A DNA stretch of 64,000 bases from Bordetella parapertussis (GTDB lineage: Bacteria; Pseudomonadota; Gammaproteobacteria; Burkholderiales; SG8-41). The DNA lies in the NCBI GenBank assembly GCA_945861275.1, contig CAMATZ010000022.1, positions 25,187-89,186 of the forward strand. Reading direction: 5' to 3'. Each line of letters starts with the position of its first letter. Within the stretch, counting starts at the first letter, position 1. Positions 53,586 through 63,700 of this stretch are shown here, in pieces. The notes beneath the pieces are model-generated. The model was not told the DNA's origin, did not search any database, and saw only the letters and a list, made by a program, of their open reading frames with translations. The translations under genes and the position numbers were made by a program.

Positions 53586-56500
53586 TTAGCTTAGTCTGGC
53601 GATGCCTGCCTGCAAGTTGGGCTGGGCCTGCAAGGCCTGCAGCCCGCTGCCAAACTGCGCGTCGCCCAACACGTTCTGAGCCCCCAGCGTGCCAACATTG
53701 GCCAGGCTACCGTACAGGCCATACTGGTAGGCCAGATCCCCACCCAGCGCCGCGCTGTCACTGCCGCTCAGATGAAAGGCGGCGAGCCCATTACTCAGCG
53801 CCCAGGCGCTCAGGCCCGGCGTTGCCGCGCGCGCGGCATCAAATTGGTTTGCCAGCGCACCGAAATTAAACTCGGCCACTTTCTTGTTACGCAACGGGTT
53901 GGCGGAACTCGCATCAAAATCCGCACTGGCCTCTGCCACTATTTGCAAATTGAGCATGCTGTGGGTAGTGGTTGATGCATACCAGTTGGCGAACGTCAGA
54001 CTTTCGCTGGCCGCGCTGCCTGCGGTTTTAAGAATCAGGTTGTTGCCGCTTTTCTGGAAGAATAGATTGGCGTAGGTTATGCCGCCACCCAGCGAGACGG
54101 TGTTGTTCTGGTTGATGCTAGGTGCCACAGTATCGCTGCCGTCCCCGCGATTGAAGGCGATGATGTCGGCGCCGCTGCCGGTTATTATTGCGTCGTTTCC
54201 TGTCCCGCCGATAAAAATCTCGTTGCCACCGCCACCGATAAGCGCGTCGGCGCCGGCTTGTCCGTTCAAATAATTGTTGCCACCGCTACCGCTCAATATA
54301 TCGATTCCGTCACCACCCTCAATCATGTCATTACCGGTTCTGCCGGTAAGGGCGTTGATGCCTGCGTTGCCGCGCAGCAGGTTGTTCAGGGTATTGCCGG
54401 TAGCGCCGAGCACGGCGGTGCCGGTCAGGATCAGGTTTTCGACATTGGCGGCCAGCGTATGCGTCACGCTGCTGTATACGGTGTCTTCACCGCCGCCCGC
54501 GCTTTCGGTCACGCTGTCAGATCCGGCAATGAAGTAAGTGTCGTTTCCGGCGAGGCCGGTGAGTAGGTTGGCGCCGCTGTTGCCGATGAGTATGTTATCC
54601 AGCGCGTTGCCGGTGCCGTTGATCGCCCCGCTGCCGGTTAGCAGCAGGTTCTCGACATTGGCGCTCAAGGTGTAGGTGACGCCTGCCTGCACGTTGTCCG
54701 TGCCCTGCCCCGCCGCCTCGGTGACGGTGTCGCCCGTCACATTTACCACATAGCTGTCGTTGCCCAAGCCGCCGGCCATTCTGTCTGCGCCCGCGCCGCC
54801 GTTCAGCGTGTCATTGCCTTCGCCACCGGTGAGGGTGTTGTTCCCGGCGTTCCCTGTGAACAGGTTGTCCAGTGCATTGCCGGTGCCACTGATCGCAGCA
54901 GTGCCCGTCAGTGTGAGGTTCTCGACATTGGCGCTCAGGGTGTAGGTCACGCTTGCTTGAACGGCGTCCGTGCCCTCGTTCAAGTTCTCGGTCACCACGT
55001 CACTGCTGTTGTCTACCACGTAAGTGTCATTGCCAGCGCCGCCCACCAGCGTATCCGCACCCGCGCCGCCGTTCAGGGTGTTGTTACCTGCGTTGCCGGT
55101 GATGACGTTGTTCAACGCGTTGCCGGCGCCGTTAATCGCAGCGCTACTGGTGAGCGTGAGGTTCTCGATATTGTTGCCCAAGGTCCACGACACATCGGCG
55201 TATACGGAATCCGTGCCCTGATTGTTGCTTTCGGTGACGGTGTCACCACTGCTGACGTAGTAGGTGTCGTTGCCGGCTCCACTGCTCAGTACGTTGGCGC
55301 CGCTGTTGCCTCGCAACACGTTATCCAACGCATTGCCTGTGCCATTGATGGCGTTGGCGCCAGTTAATGTCAGGTTCTCTAGATTCGCACCCAAGGTTCG
55401 GGTGACGCTGCTGTTGACGGTGTCGATGCCTTGGTTCGCCGCTTCGGTCGCAATATCTGATGGAGAATCAATAACATACGTATCACTCCCCGTTCCACCA
55501 GCCATGCTGTCGTTACCGGCGCCGCCATTGAGGGTGTCATCTCCCCCCAAGCCGTTGAGGGTATCGTTGCCGCCCAGACCATTGATAAGATTGTTGGCTG
55601 CGGTTCCGGTCAGCGTGTCGGCGCCCGCAGTGCCGGTTAGCGTGGAGGATGCACCGACGCTGATGTCGAACAGGTCCGCTGCCAATAAGCCATGCGGATC
55701 AGTGGCAGTGACTTTGACGCTGAGCGTGCCGGCATCCGGTGTCGCCGGTGTACCGCTGAAGGTGCGGGTGGCAGGGTTGAAGCTGAGCCACACTGGCAAT
55801 GCGCTGCCATCGGCGCGCGTGGCGCTATAGGCCAGGACATCGCCCACATCGACATCGCTGAACGCGTTGGCTGTAAAGGCGTAGCTAAACACCGCGCCAG
55901 CTACCGCGGATTGGTCTGGCAGCGCGTTGGCAACAGTTGGCGCATCATTCACACCAGTCACCGTAACAGTGACGGTGGCGGTTGCAGTGGCGTTGCTGCC
56001 GTCGGCGGCGGTGTAAGTGAAGCTGTCGGTTGCACTCGCACCCTGAGCGAGGGCGTTGTGGGTAGCGGCGCTGGCGCTGTAGGTCAGGGTCTGTAACGCT
56101 GCGTTAAATGTCACCGTACCCGCCGTGCCCGTGGTATTGACCGCGCTGATGCGCAGCGTATCGCCCACATCCACGTCGCTGTCGTCGGCGAGCAGGCTCG
56201 CCACCAGATTTGCGCTGGTGGCGTTCTCGTTGAGCGTGACGATGTTGGCTACCGCCAGCGGGGCGTCGTTGGTGTTGGCTACCGTGATGTCGAAGCTGTC
56301 GGTCACGTTTTCGCCTGTACCATCCGTCGCCATTACTTTAAGGCTGAGCGTACCCACGTCATTGTTTAACGGCGTGCCGCTGAACGTGCGGGTGATGGCG
56401 TTGAAGGTGAGCCACGTGGGAAGTGCGCTGCCGTTGGCTTGAGTCGCGCTGTAGGTCAGCGTGTCACCGACATCGACATCGGCAAAGGTGTTGGCCGGCA

Positions 56501-56672
56501 CGGTGTAGCTGAATGCTGCGTCTTCGGTCGCTGACTGGTTCGCTATCGCATTGGTCAGGGTGGGCGCATCGTTGGTGTTGGCTACCGTGATATCGAAGCT
56601 GTCCGTCACGTTTTCGCCTGCGCCATCCGTCGCCTTTATATTGATGCTGAGGGTGCCCACGTCTTCATTCAA
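53586..56672 (-). CDS. Giant RTX protein, C-terminal fragment after a frameshift
   Basis: About 1,028 residues in one frame. It continues repeat unit 4 from the fragment upstream, then has one full 100-residue repeat, a VCBS-like unit (about 100-200, NENATSANLVASLLADDSDVD), one more repeat, and then RTX nonapeptides GGNDTLNGLGGDDTLNGG and several blocks of the NVENLTLTGTAAINGTGNALDN type. The tail QAQPNLQAGIARLS resembles a type I C-terminal secretion signal. The first residue MNEDVG is internal to repeat 4, not a true start. Calcium-binding and secretion by an ABC-HlyD-TolC system are inferred. Confidence 0.88.
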   Translation of the reverse strand: MNEDVGTLSINIKATDGAGENVTDSFDITVANTNDAPTLTNAIANQSATEDAAFSYTVPANTFADVDVGDTLTYSATQANGSALPTWLTFNAITRTFSGTPLNNDVGTLSLKVMATDGTGENVTDSFDITVANTNDAPLAVANIVTLNENATSANLVASLLADDSDVDVGDTLRISAVNTTGTAGTVTFNAALQTLTYSASAATHNALAQGASATDSFTYTAADGSNATATATVTVTVTGVNDAPTVANALPDQSAVAGAVFSYAFTANAFSDVDVGDVLAYSATRADGSALPVWLSFNPATRTFSGTPATPDAGTLSVKVTATDPHGLLAADLFDISVGASSTLTGTAGADTLTGTAANNLINGLGGNDTLNGLGGDDTLNGGAGNDSMAGGTGSDTYVIDSPSDIATEAANQGIDTVNSSVTRTLGANLENLTLTGANAINGTGNALDNVLRGNSGANVLSSGAGNDTYYVSSGDTVTESNNQGTDSVYADVSWTLGNNIENLTLTSSAAINGAGNALNNVITGNAGNNTLNGGAGADTLVGGAGNDTYVVDNSSDVVTENLNEGTDAVQASVTYTLSANVENLTLTGTAAISGTGNALDNLFTGNAGNNTLTGGEGNDTLNGGAGADRMAGGLGNDSYVVNVTGDTVTEAAGQGTDNVQAGVTYTLSANVENLLLTGSGAINGTGNALDNILIGNSGANLLTGLAGNDTYFIAGSDSVTESAGGGEDTVYSSVTHTLAANVENLILTGTAVLGATGNTLNNLLRGNAGINALTGRTGNDMIEGGDGIDILSGSGGNNYLNGQAGADALIGGGGNEIFIGGTGNDAIITGSGADIIAFNRGDGSDTVAPSINQNNTVSLGGGITYANLFFQKSGNNLILKTAGSAASESLTFANWYASTTTHSMLNLQIVAEASADFDASSANPLRNKKVAEFNFGALANQFDAARAATPGLSAWALSNGLAAFHLSGSDSAALGGDLAYQYGLYGSLANVGTLGAQNVLGDAQFGSGLQALQAQPNLQAGIARLS

Positions 56673-57786
56673 CGGCGTGCCGCTGAAAGTACGGGGGCGG
56701 TATTGAAGTTGAGCCAGGTGGGTAGTGCTGAGCCATCTGCCTTGGTCGCGCTGTAGGTCAGCGTGTCACCGACATCGACATCGGCGAAGGTGTTCGCAGG
56801 CACGGTGTAGCTGAATACGGCGTCTTCGGTCGCCAATTGGTCCGCTATCACGTTGGTCAGAGTGGGCGCATCGTTGGTGTTGGCCACCACAATATCGAAG
56901 CTGTCCGACACGTTCTCGCCAGCGCCGTCCATCGTCTTTACCTTGACGCTGAGCGTGCCCACGTCATCATTCATCGGCATGCCGCTGAATGTATGGGTGG
57001 CAGCGTTGAAACTGAGCCACGTCGGTAATGCACTTCCGTCGCCTTGAGTCGCGCTGTAAGTCAGTGTGTCGCCAACATCAACATCGGCAAAGGTGTTCGC
57101 CGGTACCGTGTAACTAAAAGCAGCGTCTTCGGTCGCCGACTGATCGGTTATCGCGTTGGCCAGCGTGGGGGCGTCGTTAGTGTTGGCGACCGTGACCTCA
57201 AAGGTGTCGAACACGCTGGCGTTCGCGCCATCGATTGCCGTGAGTTTAAGGCTGGAGGCGCCTGCGTTCCCGTTTGCCGGAGTGCCGCTGAAGGTGCGGG
57301 TGGCGGCGTTGAAGGTGAGCCAGGCGGGTAGAGCACTGCCGTTAGCTTGGGATGCGCTGTATGTGAGGGTGTCACCCACATCAACGTCGGCGAAGGTGTT
57401 GGCCGGTACCGTGTAGCTAAAGCCAGCGTCTTCGGTCGCCGACTGATCGGCTATCGCGTTAGCCAGCGTGGGGGCGTCGTTAGTGTTGGCGACCGTGACC
57501 TCAAAGGTGTCGAACACACTGGCGCTCGCCCCATCGGTTGCCGTGAGTTTAAGGCTGACAGCGCCTACGTCCCCGTTGACAGGCGTACCGCTGAAGGTGC
57601 GGGTAGCGGCGTTGAAGGTGAGCCAGGCGGGTAATGCGCTGCCATCTGCCTTGGTCGCACTGTAGGTCAGTGTGTCACCTGCATCGACATCGGCAAAGGT
57701 GTTGGCCGGTATGATGTAGCTGAATACGGCGTCTTCGCTCGCCGCCTGATCCACAATGGCGTTGGCCAAAGTCGGCGCATGGTTGT
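56286..57786 (-). repeat. Five 300-bp tandem repeats in the RTX gene (100-residue Ig/cadherin-like units)
   Basis: Five consecutive copies of a 100-residue module begin with NDAPTLANAI-like and have ADVDVGDTLTYSA, GSALPAWLTFNA and RTFSGTP at fixed positions, typical of putative-Ig/cadherin-like repeats. At DNA level the period is 300 bp except one 299-bp copy with the deletion. A sixth, more diverged copy lies at about 55,680-55,960, after the VCBS-like unit. Confidence 0.88.
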
Positions 57787-60700
57787 CGCTGGCTGCTGCC
57801 AGATTGATCAGATCACCGATGTACACGGACTGTTGGCCAAGGCGCACTTGCTCAATCCCGTAGCCGATCAAGTCCGTGGCCAAGGGTAGTTCGATATCGA
57901 TAACTTTGTCGGCGCCCCATGCCAGGTGCAACGATCGATGTCCGGCAAAAATACTGTCCGCCGCCCCGAGGCTGACAGTAAGTTGATCGACGCCTACCCG
58001 AAAATCTGCAAGCTCCACCACATCCGATTCGAGAACGCCTGATTCGAAATAAGGCCGCAACACCGCGTAATTGTTCGCCGTGAACGAAGACAAATCCACA
58101 ACCTCGGCTATCCGTTGCACGTACGCGGGGCTAAACGGCAGGCCCAGGGTATTGAAATCGCGCATCATGTCATCGACGGTGTTGTACACCCAGGTGTAAT
58201 AGCCATCGCTACGATAAGGCCCTGGGTAAAATAGATCCGGCACGCCACGCAGAAAACCAGTGGTATCTCCCGGGATAACGAACCCTAGCGGGACATCCTG
58301 CAGCCTGGTAAAGGCAGCATCAATATAGTGGAAAAATGCGCTATGCCCGCCCAATCGATTTTCCAGCATACCCTGAAGCCGGGCGCTAGCCTCTCCTTCG
58401 ACCCGATATTTTCCGCCGTAAACAAAATTGGATTCGGATTCGACCAGCCCCGCCTTTACTGCAAAATCATGCAGCGAGATCCCGTTCACGTCCTGCACGG
58501 TGTCCGAGCCTGCGTCAGCAGCGCGGACACTGAAGAGGGTTTCCCCCTCGCCGCCACTCAGTGCGTCGTCACCCGTTCCACCCGCCATAATGCTGCCAAG
58601 AGTAAGCGTGTCGTTGCCGTCCCCGCCAAACGCATAGGCCCCGCCGCTGATGCTGTCGTTGCCATCGTTGCCAAATACAAAATCCCTGGCCCCTGCGGTT
58701 ACCGTATCGTCGCCCGCGCCGGCATCGATCAGTGCAACGTGATCGCTGCTATCATCGAGCACGCCGCTAATCTGATTGCTGCTGGCGCCAGCGGTGATTT
58801 CTTCGACGACCGGGATTTCGACCGATTGATGCACGATTAACGGAAACTGTCCCAGATTGTCTGTTCGCAAGAATATTGATGCCCAGCCTTCTGAGCTGGA
58901 TATCTCGGTAGAATAGACTTTGAATCCAGGGGTGTCAGGGTTGTCGTCGTCTGGGACAACGGAGCTGTAACTGCGCACGTGGCTGAACGATCCGGCAACC
59001 CCGGCATTGAACGAATACGATGTAAAGTTCGACGTAGCAGCCGCACTCCATTCGGTGCCAATGACCGCGGCATCCGACACTGTCGACTCTACAGCCGGCG
59101 TCACCAGGCGATGATGCACGATGTCCCGCCCGCCCACAGGCACAATGTGGGCACCCTGCCGCTTGCCAAGGCCTTGTATGGAGGAATACGTCTCCGGGGC
59201 ACTCACGTGGATTGTGGCGGGCTGCGGCGGCGGACCAAAACGGTACCACTGTATCGTGGTTTGCGACCTTGAAGAGCCCACGTAAGCGTGCGTGGGCAAC
59301 GCAAAATCAGACTGCCCCTGCGCGCGCCACTCTGCCAGCACGCGCTGTTTGTAGTCCGCCATGGCATTGATTGCAGCCGCATTGTCCGCGGTGCTTTGTG
59401 CAGTGTACCAATCGAGCAATGACTGGCTGCCATCAGCTGCACTGGCGATCTGCCAGGAAGCCGCCCCGCCATTCACAAAAAATCCCTCCACCCGCGCACC
59501 ATCGTTGCTGCCACGCAGCGTGACCAATAAGTCATCCCCCTCGCGGCTTGCGTTTACGCTCTCCACAGTCGCGCCTTCCAGCAACGTGAGGGTGTTGGTC
59601 TGTCCATCCACCGCTTCAATAATGCGATCCGCGCCCATGCCCCAGTAGAGGGCGTAGGTGTCCGCACCCATGCCCCCGTCCATCCGGTCATTGCCCGTCA
59701 GTAACGGCGCACCCGGCGCGCGGTTTTCTGGTGCCGGCCCGCCATCCAGATAATCACTTCCTGCGTAGCCGCGCATCACGTCGTCGCCAGCGGTGCCATA
59801 CAGTTCATCAGCATCGGCTGTGCCTTCCACTGCGCTGACTTGCAAAGCGTCGAGTTCGGGCTGGGTGATCACTGCGCCATCCGCAAACACAATGCTTTCA
59901 ATAGCGGCGCCGGACACGCTGTAGTGCCCTTCAACGCGAATTTCATCCCCCAAACCATAAGCCACAACCAAACTGCCATCGGCATGGCGCTTCAAGGCGA
60001 CGTCCGCGCGCGCGATGCCGGCGCCGAACACGATGCGGTCAGCCGTGCCAGGATCGGCCAAGCCCGCCACGTATAGCGAGCCTTCGATCAGGGTGTCGCT
60101 GCCATCACCAGTGATGAAGCGGTAGTCATCACTGCCCAAGCCGCCCAGAAGCCGGTCATTGCCCGCACCCCCGTCGAGCACGTCATTACCATCGCCGCCG
60201 TCCAGGGTGTCTGTGCCACTGTCGCCGGTAAGCAGGTCGTTGCCGTCGCCGCCCGCAATATCGTCACTACCCGCGTAGCCGCGGATGCGGTCATTGGTGG
60301 CAGCGCCGATCAGTGCGTTGACTCCGGCGTCGTCGAGCGCGGTGCCGTCAAGGTCGAAGCCCTGCGCGAGAATGTCGGCATAGGTCATGCTGGTGCTGTC
60401 GGCGAAGCGTATTTCGCCGACGACCGGAGTAAGGCTGGGCACGCTGGCGTTGAATCCAACAAAGCGAATTTGATCGCTGGCGGCGAACGGATCATCTGCA
60501 CTGGAGGGGCCGAGATCGACGATCAGGCCGTCACGGATACGAAACTTGAGCTGGTTGCGACTGATGCCGGCGCCCAGCGCGAGCACGCTGGCCTCGGCGG
60601 CAGTGGCGGTGTCGGTGGAAAAGTCATCAATCACATCGCTGCCGTCGCCGCGGTTGAAGTGGTAGGTGTCCTGCCCTGCACCGCCGTAAAGTGTGTCGTT

Positions 60701-63700
60701 ACCGCTGCCGCCCGTCAGTATGTCGATGCCGCCCCGCCCATCCAGCACGTCGTTGCCGGCAAAACCGCGTACACGGTCGCTGACGCTGGTGCCTATCAGG
60801 GAATCCGGTTCGCCCGGCTCGTTGTTGTCGTTGCCTGCAGTGCCGTCGATGTCAAAACCCTGCGCCAGCACGTCCTCGAAACTCATGCTGCTGCCGTCGG
60901 CAAATTGCAGGCTGCCGAACAGCCGCGTGGCGGCAAGGTCATCCTGTCCGTCGGGTAGGGAGAGGTGGATGGCGTCACCCTCACCCAGGTCGATCATCAG
61001 GCTGCCGCGGCGGAATGTGAGCTGGCTTTGGTTGATGCCGTCGCCGAATACGATGGTGCTTTTGTTGGGGTTGGTGTTGTTGCCTTGCTCGTCAAGATTG
61101 CCGTCACGATCATCTTCGTCAAAAATGATTTCTACGCCATCGCCCCGGTTGAAGATGTAGGTGTCTTTGCCAGCGCCGCCCACCAGAGCGTCATCGCCCA
61201 AGCCGCCAATCAGGACGTCGTTGCCGCCAAACCCGGCCAAAGTATCGTTGCCATCTCCGCCCGCCAGATAGTCGTTTCCGTTAAGCGCCCCATTCAGATA
61301 GGTTGCGTCTCCAAGCAGGGTATCGTTGCCCGCACCGCCGAACAGCATGTCATCGCCGCCCTCACCCTGTAACCAGTCATTGCCGGCGCCGCCGTCCAGG
61401 TAGTCATTACCCTGGATAAAAGCACCAGCCGCATGAAAAACAAGGGTGCCGAAGTCGCCGGTTATCGAGTCATCGCCATCGCCTCCCACGAGAACGTCGT
61501 TGTCAGCGCCACCGGACAGCGTGTCATCGCCCGTCTCACCATACAGTAAATCGTCACCGAATCCACCAAAGAGATAGTCGTTCCCTGCGCCGCCGTAGAG
61601 CACATCAGCAGAGCCGCTAAATGGAAATACATTGTTGTCAGTGACGGGCTCATAGAAACGAGTAAAGAATTCACTGCCGTTGCTTACCGTCCAGTCCAGG
61701 CTTGTTGCGGTGAAGTCGTCCTCGCCGTTTAGTACGTCGTTACCAGCGCCGCCTACAAGTACGTCAAAACCCACGCCACCCAGGAGTACGTCGTCGCCGG
61801 TATGGCCGACTATGTAGTCGTCGCCAATGCCGCCGTTTAGCCAGTCGCCCTTTAGTCCGCTGCCGGTGGCGGTGGCGCCTTCGGCAATGGCTTGCTCAAG
61901 GGTGATTTTGACATTGCCGTACAGATCGTCATCGCCGTCGCCGCCGGCGATGATGTCGCCGCCAATGATTCCCTCGCTTACGCCATCGGCGCCACCTTCC
62001 AATAGGTCGTCGCCCGCGCCGCTCCTGATGATGTCGCGCCCGATGCCGCCGCTCACCCAGTCATTGCCGCCCGCGGCAGCGCTGAAGTGTCCGTTGCCGC
62101 CAAAGAAGTCGTTGCCACCAAGCAGGTATATGCGGTCGTTACCGGTGGTGTCTCTGGGGCTGTCTATACGGTTAATGTCCGGCTCCCCCGGTTGCGGGTT
62201 GCGTGCTGCGTCCGCGAGGGTGTATTTGATGTCGTAGCTGATGGCGACCGGGGGTTCACTCGTATCGTAGTGCGTATCCATTATCTGGTAGCTGAGCCAG
62301 GCGGGATCGATGGTGAAGTTCACCGGCAGATTGACGGTGGTTTCCAAAGGGGCGAAGTCGCCGACAAATTCGTAGTTGAATGATGTGGGCGTCGCGCGCT
62401 CACCGCGCGTGCCCAGATTGATGTTGAAGTCGCCGTCGCGGAAGTCTTTGAGGGTGATGGTGCTGGCGGTTTGTGTTTGCCCCAACAGCAATGCGGAATT
62501 GTAGGTAACCTGCAGGTCGGCACCATCTTTGGTGTAGATGAATTTGCCGTCGGCGCTTTTCCACTGGTTCTCAGATACTTTGACCGAGGCGTCGGCAATA
62601 ACAGTGCATCTCGGCGCAAAAAACCCGCCCACCAGCGGCTGATAGAGTAAGCGCAGAACGCCTTTGCCGTCGGTGTCGCGAATCACGTCCGCGCCGTCGT
62701 CGTTCGATCCAATCAGCGACAAGGCGGTGTTGTATTCGTAGATGTCGTGGCCGCTTCCACCTTCGAGGTAGTCCGCGTCACGCCCTCCTATCAGGAGATC
62801 CGTGCCGCTGCCGCCGTAGAGGCCGTCAGCACTGACGCCGCCGGTCAGGACGTCGATGCTGTCCCCTCCGAAGACGAAGCGACTTACATCAGTAAGCGCA
62901 AGCACCGTGCCTCCGGGCGGGACGATACCAATGTGGATCTTATGTGCTAAATCAATGTAGCGTAGCGACTCGTCTATCAGCGCACTCTGCAGCACAGTAA
63001 CCCCGCTGCTGTGTGTCAGCGTGTTTTGCGTATTCGCGATATTTTTCCAGACGAGGAACGCGGCGCGGTCGGTGATCCATTGTGTGGTCATCGTGCCGGT
63101 GCGGTCAGTAGCGTTGTAGAGGTCGAGTTTGCCGCTCATGTTTTTGGGCTGGTAAAAATCCGCCGCAGCAGTGTCTCCAAGCACTGCAAAAGGGTTGAGT
63201 TCTTGTAGCGCATAGCGGTAAGCAATGGCTTCCGAACTTGCCGCAATGGCGGCCAGTTGCTTGCTGCCGATAGTCGTCAAGTTGTCGATGGTGAACGGCG
63301 CGCTGTTGTTGGCGACGTAGGTGTTGATGTAGTCACGCAGGTCTTTCAGGTTGTTTTGGAACTTAGTGCGCAGTGTTGCATCGTGCCATGTGTTGCCTAG
63401 CAGCACTTGACGCATCTGGTCTTCATTGAGCGTGGGCTCAATAGCCGGCCCCAGCACCAGTTTGCGCAGGGCGTCGAGCATTCTCTCAAGCGTGTCGCCT
63501 TCGGCTTTGCCTTGACCGTCCGGGCCGCTACTCCTGACAGTCTGTGCGGCAGTGTTGGACATCGCCGCGTAGATCTGACGGGCACTTTCTATGGTGATCG
63601 CGGGTGCGAGTTTTTCCATCGTGGCCATCAGCGATAGCGAATCGACCAGCAATACCAGGCTGTGCGTATCGCCTACATCGTTAGTCCCGGGGTTCGCTAC

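Noticed and set aside
56286..57786. CRISPR-like or mobile repeat array
   Set aside because: The units are 300 bp, in frame and encode Ig/cadherin-like modules, so they are protein repeats and not a CRISPR array.
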